Shown one piece after another: positions 5,207 through 12,556 of a DNA stretch of 15,927 nucleotides. Position numbers and translations under genes: made by a program. This stretch comes from Pseudomonadota bacterium (GTDB taxonomy: Bacteria > Pseudomonadota > Gammaproteobacteria > Burkholderiales > Burkholderiaceae_C). The notes beneath the pieces are model-generated. The model made no database searches. It was not told the origin of the DNA and worked only from the letters and a program-made list of their open reading frames with translations. Every line of letters begins with the position of its first letter. Positions within the stretch are counted from its first letter, which is position 1. The stretch spans positions 1 through 15,927 of the forward strand of contig JAEWBU010000026.1 in assembly GCA_023390985.1 (NCBI GenBank), given 5' to 3'.

Positions 5207-7108
5207 TCAGGCTTCGGACGCCTCGATGTCGCTGGAGAGCGCGAGCCAGCGCTCCTCGGCCGTTTCCAGCGCCTCGGCGAGCGACTTCAGCTTGCGGCCC
5301 GCCTCGGCGATCTCGGCGGCCGGCAACCCGGCCGAGAGCCGCTGCTCGAGCGCCTCCTTGTCGGCCTGCAGCTGTGCCATGCGCTGCTCGGCCTGGGCCA
5401 GCTCCTTCTTCATCTGCTGCGCACGCGCCTTCGATGGACGGTTCACGACAGGTGCGGGTGCCGGAGAGGGCGCCGGAACAGCCGCGGCCGCGGCCGCCTC
5501 CACCTTGGCCGCTTCGCGCATGCGCTTGGCCTCGTCCAGCAGGTAGCGCTGGTAGTCGTCCAGGTCGCCGTCGAACGGTGCGACTTTGCCGCCGGCCACC
5601 AGCCAGAACTCGTCGCAGACGGCGCGCAGCAGGGCGCGGTCGTGGCTGACCAGCATCACCGTGCCTTCGAACTCGTTGAGCGCGACCGACAGCGCCTCGC
5701 GCGTGGCCAGGTCCAGGTGGTTGGTCGGCTCGTCCAGCAGCAGCAGGTTGGGGCGCTGCCACACGATCATGGCCAGCACCAGCCGCGCCTTCTCGCCGCC
5801 GCTCATGGTGCCGACCGGCTGCGCGACCATGTCGCCCGAGAAGTTGAAGCTGCCCAGGAAGTTGCGCAGTTCCTGCTCGCGGCCCGCCGGTCCGACGTCG
5901 CGCGCCAGCCGGATCATGTGCTCCAGCGGATTGCTGTCGGACGACAGCACATCGAGTTCCTGCTGCGCGAAGTAGCCGATGTGCAGGCCCTTGCCTTCGG
6001 TGATCTCGCCGCCCAGCGACGGGATCTCGCGCGCTACGGTCTTCACCAGCGTCGACTTGCCCTGGCCGTTGGCGCCCAGGATGCCGATGCGCTGGCCGGC
6101 CAGCACCGATCGGTTGACGCCACGCAGGATGGTCTTGTCGCCGTAACCCAGTTGCGCATCGGTGATCGCCAGCATCGGGTTGGGCAGGTTGGCCGGCTCC
6201 TTGAACTCGAAGCTGAAATCCGCCTCGGCCAGCACCGGCGCGATCTTTTCCATCCGCTCCAGCGCCTTGACCCGGCTCTGTGCCTGGCGGGCCTTGGACG
6301 CCTTGGCCTTGAAGCGGTCGATGAACTTCTGCAGGTGCGCGATGCGGTCCTGCTGGCGGCTGAAGGCGGCCTGCTGCATTTCCAGCTGCTGCGCGCGCTG
6401 GAGCTCGAAGGCGCTGTAGTTGCCGCCGTAGCGCGTGAGCTTGGCGTTGTCGATGTGCAGGGTGACAGTCGTCACCGCATCCAGGAACTCGCGGTCGTGG
6501 CTGATCACCACCATCGTGCCCGGATACCGCTGCAGCCAGGCTTCGAGCCAGACCAGCGCGTCCAGGTCCAGGTGGTTGGTCGGCTCGTCCAGCAGCAGCA
6601 GGTCGGACGGGCACATCAGCGCCCGTGCCAGCTGCAGGCGCATGCGCCAGCCGCCGGAGAAGCTGTTGACCGGCAGGTCGAGCTCGGCGACCTTGAAGCC
6701 CAGGCCGAGGATCAGCGCCTGGGCGCGCGGCACGGCGTCGTGCTCGCCGGCATCGGCCAGGTCCGAGTGGGCGTGGGCGATGCGCATTCCGTCCTCGCCG
6801 GCTTCCGCTTCGGCCAGTTCGGCGCGCAGTTCCATCAGCCGCGTGTCGCCGCCCAGCACGAAATCGGTGGCGCTCTCGCCGGTCTCGGGCATGTGCTGCG
6901 CGACCTGCGACAGCCGCCATTGCGCGGGCACCGAGAACTCGCCGGCGTCCTCGTGCAGGCTGCCGTTGAAGAGCGCGAACAGGCTGGACTTGCCGGCGCC
7001 GTTGCGGCCGACCAGGCCGACCTTCTCGCCGGGATTGAGGGTGGCCGAGACCTGGTCCAGCAGCACCTTGGTGCCGCGGCGCAGGGTGATGTTGCGAAGC
7101 GTGATCAT
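5207..7108 (-). CDS. yheS: ABC-F family ATPase, YheS-like
   Basis: This 633-residue protein has two ABC ATPase domains and no membrane segments, the signature of ABC-F factors that act on ribosomes rather than in transport. Domain 1 has Walker A GRNGAGKS (34-41), signature SGGWRMRLQLA (151-161) and Walker B LLLLDEPTNHLD (170-181). The inter-domain linker (about 235-300) is charged and helical. Domain 2 has GANGQGKS (345-352), SGGEK (436-440) and LLLLDEPTNHLD (455-466). After an Ala/Pro-rich hinge (about 537-560) comes a C-terminal coiled coil (560-625). The start MITLRNITLRRG matches YheS. The ATG overlaps the prmB stop as ATGA and no Shine-Dalgarno is visible, so translation is probably coupled to prmB. 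E. coli YheS relieves ribosome stalling on some nascent chains; the exact role here is inferred. Confidence 0.92.
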   Translation of the reverse strand: MITLRNITLRRGTKVLLDQVSATLNPGEKVGLVGRNGAGKSSLFALFNGSLHEDAGEFSVPAQWRLSQVAQHMPETGESATDFVLGGDTRLMELRAELAEAEAGEDGMRIAHAHSDLADAGEHDAVPRAQALILGLGFKVAELDLPVNSFSGGWRMRLQLARALMCPSDLLLLDEPTNHLDLDALVWLEAWLQRYPGTMVVISHDREFLDAVTTVTLHIDNAKLTRYGGNYSAFELQRAQQLEMQQAAFSRQQDRIAHLQKFIDRFKAKASKARQAQSRVKALERMEKIAPVLAEADFSFEFKEPANLPNPMLAITDAQLGYGDKTILRGVNRSVLAGQRIGILGANGQGKSTLVKTVAREIPSLGGEITEGKGLHIGYFAQQELDVLSSDSNPLEHMIRLARDVGPAGREQELRNFLGSFNFSGDMVAQPVGTMSGGEKARLVLAMIVWQRPNLLLLDEPTNHLDLATREALSVALNEFEGTVMLVSHDRALLRAVCDEFWLVAGGKVAPFDGDLDDYQRYLLDEAKRMREAAKVEAAAAAAVPAPSPAPAPVVNRPSKARAQQMKKELAQAEQRMAQLQADKEALEQRLSAGLPAAEIAEAGRKLKSLAEALETAEERWLALSSDIEASEA

Positions 7109-7971
7109 GGGGAAAGGAGGGCCTCGCGCGTGAGCAGAAGCACCTGGTCGGCGCCGGCGCTGGTGTCCAGCCACACGGCTTCCAGGCGCGGGAAGGCGCG
7201 TTCGAAATGGGCGCGCTCGTTGCCGATCTCCAGCACGAGCACGGCGTGTTCGTTCATGCGGGCCGGCGCGTCGCGCAGGAGGTTGCGCACGAAGTCCATG
7301 CCGTCGGCGCCACCCGCCAGCGCCAGTTCAGGTTCCGCGCGGAACTCGGGTGGCAGCGCGGACATGCTGTCGCTGTTGACGTAGGGTGGGTTGCAGAGGA
7401 TCAGGTCGTATGGACCTTGCATGGATTGCAGGCCGTCCGACTCCAGCAGGCGGATGCGGCTGGCGAGGGCGTGCCGATCGACGTTGAGCCGGGCCACCGC
7501 CAGCGCGTCGGCGGACAGGTCCGCGCCATCGACCTCGACATCGGGATACGCCATCGCCGCCAGCACCGCCAGGCTGCCGTTGCCGGTGCACAGGTCCAGC
7601 ACGCGCCGCGTGTGCTCGCCCAGCCAGGGATCGATGGTGCCATCGGCCAGCAGTTCGGCGATGAAGCTGCGCGGCACGATGGCCCGCTCGTCCACATGGA
7701 ACGGCACGCCCTGCAGCCAGGCTTCGCCGGTCAGGTAGGCGGCGGGCTTGCGGGTCTCGATGCGCTGATCGACGAGCGCCTGGACCTGCTGCACCTGGTC
7801 GGCGGTGAGCGCGTCGCTTGCGTGCTCGTCGAGCGCGTCCAGCGGCAGGCCGAGCTTCCACAGCACGAGCCAGGCGGCTTCGTCGAAGGCGTTGGTGGTG
7901 CCCTGGCCGAAGGCGACGCCGGCTTGGTCCAGCCGCGATGCGCCGGCTTCGATGAGCTCAATAAGGGTCAT
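7105..7971 (-). CDS. prmB: Ribosomal protein uL3 glutamine methyltransferase PrmB
   Basis: PrmB transfers a methyl group from SAM to a glutamine of ribosomal protein L3 (GGQ-like context), aiding 50S assembly. The 288 residues have an N-terminal helical domain followed by VDERAIVPRSFIAELL (93-108), SAM motif I DLCTGNG (126-132), acidic GADLS (149-153) and catalytic NPPY (194-197). IVPRSFIAELL and the position of NPPY separate PrmB from PrmC, which modifies release factors. The frame stays open upstream to 8022, but those 17 codons read through a palindromic repeat (PWIPAFAGMT, a familiar repeat-derived peptide). The ATG at 7971 (MTLIELIEAG) fits the family. No Shine-Dalgarno is seen before it. 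The stop overlaps the yheS-like start. Confidence 0.94.
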   Translation of the reverse strand: MTLIELIEAGASRLDQAGVAFGQGTTNAFDEAAWLVLWKLGLPLDALDEHASDALTADQVQQVQALVDQRIETRKPAAYLTGEAWLQGVPFHVDERAIVPRSFIAELLADGTIDPWLGEHTRRVLDLCTGNGSLAVLAAMAYPDVEVDGADLSADALAVARLNVDRHALASRIRLLESDGLQSMQGPYDLILCNPPYVNSDSMSALPPEFRAEPELALAGGADGMDFVRNLLRDAPARMNEHAVLVLEIGNERAHFERAFPRLEAVWLDTSAGADQVLLLTREALLSP

Positions 7972-7983
7972 GGGGAATGTGCT

Positions 7984-8065
7984 CGTCATCCCCGCGAAGG
8001 CGGGGATCCAGGGCTTCCGCATTTTGCGTCACGCCCCCTGGGTCCCCGCCTTCGCGGGGACGACA
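7984..8065. repeat. REPIN-like inverted palindrome pair
   Basis: Two 30-base arms in inverted orientation (7984-8013 and 8036-8065) match at 27 of 30 positions and are separated by 22 bases. Each arm contains its own hairpin: CCCCGC-GAAG-GCGGGG (7990-8005) and CCCCGC-CTTC-GCGGGG (8044-8059). This is the widespread proteobacterial repeat whose translation gives peptides such as VIPAKAGIQ and PAFAGMT. The element starts one base after the dapE stop codon on the minus strand and ends 12 bases before the prmB ATG. The RNA could form one long hairpin or two small ones. Possible effects are mRNA stabilisation of the upstream part or reduced expression of prmB. Confidence 0.88.
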
Positions 8066-9217
8066 TCATTCTTGTATTTCCAGCAGCTCCAGCGTGCGCC
8101 GGTAGATGTCCTTCAGCGGCTCGATGTCCGCCACCACCACATGTTCGTCGATCTTGTGGATCGTGGCGTTGACCGGTCCCAGTTCCACCACCTGCGGGCA
8201 GATCTGCGAGATGAAGCGGCCGTCGCTGGTGCCGCCGGTGGTGGACAGCTCGGGCGTGATGCCGGCGATCTCGCCGATCGCCTTCGTCGCCGCATCGACC
8301 AGCCGGCCGGGGCGCGTGAGGAAGGGCAGGCCGCCCAGCGTCCAGTCCAGCTGGTACTCCAGCCCGTGCCGGTCCAGCACCTCGTGCACGCGGCTGCGCA
8401 GGGCCTCCGGCGTGCATTCGGTCGAGTAGCGGAAGTTGAAATCCACCACCACCGCGCCCGGGATGATGTTGGTGGCGCCGGTGCCGCCGTGGATGTTGCT
8501 GACCTGGAAGCTGGTGGGCTGGAAGAAGTCGTTGCCGCGGTCCCATTCGATCGCGGCGAGCTCGGCCAGCGCCGGCATCGCCTGGTGGATCGGGTTGCGG
8601 CCCAGCTGCGGATACGCGATGTGGCACTGGATGCCGCGGATGGTGAGCTTGCCCGACAGGCTGCCGCGGCGGCCGTTCTTGATCATGTCCCCCACGCGGG
8701 TGACCGAGCTGGGCTCGCCGACGATGCAGAAGTCCAGCTTCTCGCCGCGCGACTTGAGCTGCTCGCACACGACCACGGTGCCGTCGACCGCCGGGCCTTC
8801 CTCGTCGCTGGTGATCAGCAGCGCGAGCGACAGCGCCGGATCGGGACGGGCGGCCAGGAATTCCTCCACCGCCACCACGAAGGCGGCGATCGAGGTTTTC
8901 ATGTCGGCCGCCCCGCGGCCATAGAGCTTGCCGTCGCGGTGGGCCGGCACGAACGGGTCGCTGGTCCACTGCTCGAGCGGGCCGGTGGGCACCACGTCGG
9001 TGTGGCCGGCGAACACGAGGGTAGGCGCGCCCGGATTCGACGCCGTGCGCTTGGCCCAGAGATTGGTGACGCGGAAGTCCGCCGGCCCGCTGACGATGGT
9101 CTCGCATTCGAAACCCAGGGGCTGCAGCCGATCGCGCAGCAGTTGCTGGCAGCCGGCGTCATCGGGGGTGACCGAGCGGCGCGAAATCAGCTGCTCGGTG
9201 AGTTGGAGAGCCTTCAA
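8066..9217 (-). CDS. dapE: Succinyl-diaminopimelate desuccinylase DapE
   Basis: DapE is a di-zinc M20-family amidohydrolase that releases L,L-diaminopimelate from its N-succinyl form, in the succinylase branch to lysine and peptidoglycan meso-DAP. The 383 residues carry the metal and catalytic set: GHTDVVPTG (71-79, His72 and Asp74), GRGAADMK (100-107, Asp105), SDEEGPA (137-143, Glu139 and Glu140), VGEPSS (166-171) and the C-terminal NATIHKI (350-356, His354). GGTSDGRF (328-335) is also typical. The best start is a TTG at 9217 overlapping the preceding gene's stop as TTGA; LTEQLISRRSVTPDDAGCQ then aligns with the usual N-terminus. The frame is open for 40 more codons upstream, inside the neighbour gene. 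One oddity: the dimer-domain motif reads GIQCHIAYP where Gly is usual instead of Cys198, beside active-site His199. Confidence 0.95.
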   Translation of the reverse strand: MKALQLTEQLISRRSVTPDDAGCQQLLRDRLQPLGFECETIVSGPADFRVTNLWAKRTASNPGAPTLVFAGHTDVVPTGPLEQWTSDPFVPAHRDGKLYGRGAADMKTSIAAFVVAVEEFLAARPDPALSLALLITSDEEGPAVDGTVVVCEQLKSRGEKLDFCIVGEPSSVTRVGDMIKNGRRGSLSGKLTIRGIQCHIAYPQLGRNPIHQAMPALAELAAIEWDRGNDFFQPTSFQVSNIHGGTGATNIIPGAVVVDFNFRYSTECTPEALRSRVHEVLDRHGLEYQLDWTLGGLPFLTRPGRLVDAATKAIGEIAGITPELSTTGGTSDGRFISQICPQVVELGPVNATIHKIDEHVVVADIEPLKDIYRRTLELLEIQE

Positions 9218-10374
9218 TGCTTGACGTCCAGCGTGATCTCGGTGAACGAAGGTTCGTCGGCCAGGTCCTCCTCGCTCGCGCCTTCCTCCGGCTGGGCTGC
9301 GCCCCCTGCGGGACCGAAATCGTTCTGCAGGCGCCACTGAAGGTTGGTGGGGGAGTCGGCGTTGGCGATGCCTTCCTTGCGGTCGACCACGCCGTCGACG
9401 ATCAGCCGCGCGATGGCCTGCTCGAAGGTCTGCGAGCCCTCGGCCATCGATTTCTCCATCGCGTCCTTGACGCCGGAGAAGTCGCCTTTCTCGATCAGCT
9501 CGGATACCAGCTTGGTATTGAGCATGACCTCCACCGCGGGCGCGCGGCCGCCGTGCACGGTGCGCAGCAGGCGCTGCGAGACGATGCCCTTGAGCGCCGC
9601 GGCCAGATCACCCAGCATCGTGGGCCGCACCTCGACCGGGTAGAACGACAGGATGCGGTTCAGCGCCTGGTAGCTGTTGTTGGCGTGCATGGTGGCCAGG
9701 CACAGGTGGCCCGACTGCGCGTAGGCGATGGCGGCCGACATGGTTTCGCGGTCGCGGATCTCGCCGATCAGGATGACGTCGGGCGCCTGGCGCAGCGCGT
9801 TCTTCAGCGCCGTCTGCATCGACTGCGTGTCGCTGCCCACCTCGCGCTGGTTGACCACCGACTTCTTGTTCTTGAACAGGAATTCGACCGGGTCCTCGAT
9901 GGTCAGGATGTGGCCGGAAGCCTTCTCGTTGCGGTAATCCATCATCGCCGCCAGCGTGGTGCTCTTGCCGGCGCCGGTGGCGCCGACCATCAGCAGCAGG
10001 CCGCGCTTGGCCATGATCAGTTCGCCCAGGATCATGGGCACGTTGAGCGTCCCCAGCGCCGGGATCTCCGTCGTGATGTAGCGGATCACGGCGGCGTAGG
10101 TGCCGCGCTGGCGCATCGCGGAGAAGCGGAAGTTGCCTACGCCCTCGATCGCGTGGGCCATGTTCAGTTCACCCGTTTCCTCCAGCTCGGTGATGCGCCG
10201 GGAGGGCAGCACTTCCGCCAGCAGCGCCTTGGGCGCGTCGGGCGGCAGCAGCTGGTTGTTGATCGGGACGCACTGGCCGTTGATCTTGATCAGGGCCGGC
10301 GCGTTGGCCGACAGGTAGACGTCCGACGCCTTCTTCTCGCCCATCAGGCGCAGGATGCGCTCCATCGTGCTCAT
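9214..10374 (-). CDS. PilT/PilU family type IV pilus ATPase
   Basis: This is a hexameric secretion-type ATPase of the pilus retraction class (386 residues from the ATG at 10374). Its N-terminal PAS-like domain begins with ILRLMGEKKASDVYLSANAP. Then come Walker A GATGAGKST (131-139), the Asp box LTIEDPVEF (157-165), Walker B VILIGEIRDRE (200-210) and the His box GHLCLATMHANN (222-233). The C-terminus lacks the PilT AIRNL motif and is acidic, which makes it more PilU-like. It seems distinct from the standard Comamonadaceae pilU that sits beside pilT elsewhere, so it is probably an extra paralogue. A GTG at 10386 is possible, but AAGGAG touches it; that site lies 11 bases from the ATG at 10374. 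It sits between dapD and dapE with a 4-base overlap to dapE. The functional link to lysine genes is unknown. Confidence 0.9.
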   Translation of the reverse strand: MSTMERILRLMGEKKASDVYLSANAPALIKINGQCVPINNQLLPPDAPKALLAEVLPSRRITELEETGELNMAHAIEGVGNFRFSAMRQRGTYAAVIRYITTEIPALGTLNVPMILGELIMAKRGLLLMVGATGAGKSTTLAAMMDYRNEKASGHILTIEDPVEFLFKNKKSVVNQREVGSDTQSMQTALKNALRQAPDVILIGEIRDRETMSAAIAYAQSGHLCLATMHANNSYQALNRILSFYPVEVRPTMLGDLAAALKGIVSQRLLRTVHGGRAPAVEVMLNTKLVSELIEKGDFSGVKDAMEKSMAEGSQTFEQAIARLIVDGVVDRKEGIANADSPTNLQWRLQNDFGPAGGAAQPEEGASEEDLADEPSFTEITLDVKH

Positions 10375-10391
10375 TGCTTCGCTCACTCCTT

Positions 10392-10437
10392 CCGCGGATG
10401 ACCAATGATCGCGGCTGCGCCCGCGGATGACAAATGA
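10392..10437. repeat. Direct repeat, 29-base period, upstream of the pilus ATPase gene
   Basis: CCGCGGATGACCAATGA (10392-10408) recurs as CCGCGGATGACAAATGA (10421-10437), with 16 of 17 positions identical. The copies lie in the gap between dapD and the ATPase gene, the nearer one about 18 bases upstream of the ATPase ATG on the minus strand and overlapping the edge of its ribosome site. It may be a small tandem duplication, a regulator site pair or a decayed repeat element. Confidence 0.6.
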
Positions 10438-10469
10438 CAGATGCCGGAAACCGGCCGTCTGTGGTGCGC

Positions 10470-10490
10470 AGCCCGCACCCGCGTCGGGCT
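10470..10490 (-). other. Weak hairpin after dapD
   Basis: AGCCCG and CGGGCT arms around a 9-base loop lie 4 bases past the dapD stop. No T-run follows on the minus strand, so it is not a convincing intrinsic terminator. It could attenuate or protect the 3' end of the dapC-dapD message. Confidence 0.3.
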
Positions 10491-10494
10491 TTGC

Positions 10495-11319
10495 TCAGGG
10501 ACGCAGGAGGTCGTTCAGGCTGGTCTTGGCCCGGGTCTGGGCGTCGACGCGCTTGACGATGATGGCCGCGTACAGGCTGTACTTGCCGCCGTCCTTGGGC
10601 AGGCTGCCGGAGATCACGACGGAGCCGGCCGGGATGCGGCCGTAGCTGATCTCGCCGGTGGAGCGGTCGTAGATCGGGGTGCTCTGGCCGATGTACACGC
10701 CCATCGAGACCACCGAGTTCTCCTCGACGATCACGCCTTCCACGATCTCGGAGCGCGCCCCGATGAAGCAGTTGTCCTCGATGATGGTCGGATTGGCCTG
10801 CAGCGGCTCGAGCACGCCGCCCAGGCCCACGCCGCCGGACAGGTGCACGTTCCTGCCCACCTGCGCGCAGGAACCGACGGTGGCCCAGGTGTCCACCATG
10901 GTGCCTTCGTCGACGTAGGCGCCGATGTTCACGTAGCTGGGCATCAGCACCGCGCCCTTGGCGATGAAGCTGCCCCGGCGGGCCACGGCCGGCGGCACCA
11001 CGCGCACGCCGGTGGCCGCCATCTCCTCGGGCGAGAGGTGGGCGAACTTCGTCTGCACCTTGTCGAAGAAGGCCAGCTCGCCGGACTTCATCAGCTCGTT
11101 GTCCTTCAGGCGGAAGGACAGCAGCACCGCCTTCTTGATCCACTGGTGGACGTTCCACTGGCCCACGCCTTCGCGGGTGGCCACGCGCAGGCGGCCGTGA
11201 TTCAGTTCGGCGATGACGTGTTCGACCGCCTCGGTCACTTCCTTGGGAGCGGCCTTGGGGGAGAGGTTCGCGCGGTTTTCCCAGGCGGCGTCGATGGTCT
11301 GTTGCAGCTGTGCGGTCAT
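10495..11319 (-). CDS. dapD: Tetrahydrodipicolinate N-succinyltransferase DapD
   Basis: DapD uses succinyl-CoA to succinylate tetrahydrodipicolinate, the committed step of the succinylase route to meso-DAP and lysine. The protein has 274 residues, the same length as the E. coli enzyme. An N-terminal helical domain (1-105) is followed by a left-handed beta-helix of hexapeptide repeats (about 105-215; for example VNIGAYVDEGTMVDTWATVG, HLSGGVGLGGVLEP, IIEDNCFIGARSEIVEG). The C-terminus ends KTSLNDLLRP. The reading frame extends upstream inside dapC, but MTAQLQQTIDAAWENR at 11319 fits the family. The start lies 8 bases after the dapC stop and lacks a visible Shine-Dalgarno, so coupling to dapC is likely. 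The product feeds the DapC and DapE reactions encoded on either side. Confidence 0.96.
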   Translation of the reverse strand: MTAQLQQTIDAAWENRANLSPKAAPKEVTEAVEHVIAELNHGRLRVATREGVGQWNVHQWIKKAVLLSFRLKDNELMKSGELAFFDKVQTKFAHLSPEEMAATGVRVVPPAVARRGSFIAKGAVLMPSYVNIGAYVDEGTMVDTWATVGSCAQVGRNVHLSGGVGLGGVLEPLQANPTIIEDNCFIGARSEIVEGVIVEENSVVSMGVYIGQSTPIYDRSTGEISYGRIPAGSVVISGSLPKDGGKYSLYAAIIVKRVDAQTRAKTSLNDLLRP

Positions 11320-11327
11320 GGAGGGAC

Positions 11328-12533
11328 TCAGGAGTGGTTCTTCTGGACGAATTGGACGATGCGTTGCGCGGCTTCCAGGCATTCGGCGGCCTCGGCCACC
11401 AGGGCCATGCGCACGCGGCCGGCGCCGGGGTTGCGGCCGCCGCTCTCGCGGGCGAGGTAGCTGCCCGGCAAGACCGTGACATTGTATTGAGCCAGCAGGT
11501 CGCGGGCGAACGCCGTGTCGTCGCCGCCCGGCACGCCGGCCCAGAGGTAGAAGCCGGCATCCGGCAGTCGCACGTCCAGCACCTCGGCCAGCACGGGCGT
11601 CACCTCGGCGAATTTGCGGCGGTACTCGGCGCGGTTGGCCACGACGTGGTTCTCGTCGCCCCAGGCCGCGATGCTGGCGGCCTGCACCGGCGGCGCCATC
11701 GCGCTGCCGTGGTAGGTCCGGTAGAGCGCAAAGGCCTTGAGCAGTTGCGCGTCGCCGGCCACGAAACCGCTTCGCATGCCGGGCACGTTGCTGCGCTTGG
11801 AGAGGCTGGTGAACGACACCAGCCGGCGGAAGTCGTTGCGGCCGAGCTTGGCCGCCGCTTCCATGCCGCCCAGCGGCGGTTCGTCGCGGAAGTAGATCTC
11901 GCTGTAGCACTCGTCGGAGGCGATCACGAAGCCGTGGCGATCCGACAGCTCGAACAGCTTGCGCCATTCGTCCAGCGGCATCACGGCGCCGGTGGGGTTG
12001 CCCGGCGAGCAGACGTACAGCAGCTGGGTGCGCGCCCAGACGTCGGCTGGCACGCTGTCCCAGTCCACCGCGAAGTTGCGCGCCGGGTCGGACGGCGCGT
12101 AGTACGGCTCCGCGCCGGCCAGGAAGGCCGCGCCTTCGTAGATCTGATAGAACGGATTGGGGCAGACCACGACCGGCTTCTGCGTCGGATCCACCACCGC
12201 CTGCGCGAAAGCGAACAGCGCCTCGCGCGAGCCGTTGACCGGCAGCACCTGCGTGGCCGCGTCCACCGGCAGGCCGTAGCGGCGCGACAGCCAGCCGGCG
12301 AAAGCCTCGCGCAGTTTCGGCGTGCCGATGGTCGGCGGATAGCCGGTCAGGTCGCTGCCCGGCGTTTCCAGGGCCCGGACCAGGGCCTGCTTGATGAAGG
12401 CGGGCGTGGCGTGCTTGGGCTCGCCGATGCCCAGGCTGATCGGGCGCAGGGAGGGATTCGGGGTCACGCCCGCGAACAACTGCCGCAGCCGCTCGAAGGG
12501 ATAGGGCTGCAGGCGGGCCAGGAGGGGATTCAT
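11328..12533 (-). CDS. dapC: Succinyldiaminopimelate transaminase DapC
   Basis: DapC is a fold-type I PLP aminotransferase that converts N-succinyl-2-amino-6-ketopimelate to N-succinyl-L,L-DAP with glutamate as donor. The 401 residues show SLGIGEPKHATP (33-44), GYPPTIGTPKLREAF (64-78), CSPGNPTGAV (175-184, Asn179), SDECY (206-210, with the PLP-binding Asp and Tyr) and SLSKRSNVPGMR (243-254), with Lys246 as the Schiff-base residue. MNPLLARLQPYPFERLRQL is the usual start of proteobacterial DapC. It is the first gene of the minus-strand operon and is followed by dapD after 8 bases. The ATG has no Shine-Dalgarno (it is preceded by CCCCTCCC), and a GATAAT lies only 8 bases upstream, so a leaderless mRNA is possible. 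Confidence 0.95.
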   Translation of the reverse strand: MNPLLARLQPYPFERLRQLFAGVTPNPSLRPISLGIGEPKHATPAFIKQALVRALETPGSDLTGYPPTIGTPKLREAFAGWLSRRYGLPVDAATQVLPVNGSREALFAFAQAVVDPTQKPVVVCPNPFYQIYEGAAFLAGAEPYYAPSDPARNFAVDWDSVPADVWARTQLLYVCSPGNPTGAVMPLDEWRKLFELSDRHGFVIASDECYSEIYFRDEPPLGGMEAAAKLGRNDFRRLVSFTSLSKRSNVPGMRSGFVAGDAQLLKAFALYRTYHGSAMAPPVQAASIAAWGDENHVVANRAEYRRKFAEVTPVLAEVLDVRLPDAGFYLWAGVPGGDDTAFARDLLAQYNVTVLPGSYLARESGGRNPGAGRVRMALVAEAAECLEAAQRIVQFVQKNHS

Positions 12534-12541
12534 GGGAGGGG

Positions 12542-12547
12542 ATTATC
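12542..12547 (-). promoter_or_regulatory. Possible -10 box of the dapC operon
   Basis: GATAAT (5 of 6 to TATAAT) on the minus strand ends 8 bases before the dapC ATG, which would put transcription start at or next to the start codon. The hexamer 17 bases upstream (GCTCGG) is a poor -35. Confidence 0.35.
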
Positions 12548-12556
12548 GCGGCCGCC

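Noticed and set aside
4659..6920. 753-codon minus-strand open frame overlapping the yheS-like and DUF697-like genes
   Set aside because: It is a shifted frame of the real genes, Arg/Gly/Ala-rich without any recognisable domain.
4730..7384. 884-codon plus-strand open frame antisense to the DUF697-like and yheS-like genes
   Set aside because: It is His/Gln/Arg/Leu-rich low-complexity translation typical of the antisense frame of GC-rich genes. The minus strand encodes a full ABC-F protein with all motifs across the same bases.
7984..8065. CRISPR-like or intrinsic terminator interpretation of the palindromes
   Set aside because: There are only two inverted copies, not direct repeats with spacers, and no T-run follows either hairpin on either strand.
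9218..9337. 40-residue N-terminal extension of DapE
   Set aside because: It lies inside the pilus ATPase gene, is Arg/Gly-rich, and the TTG start with TTGA overlap aligns with the DapE family N-terminus.
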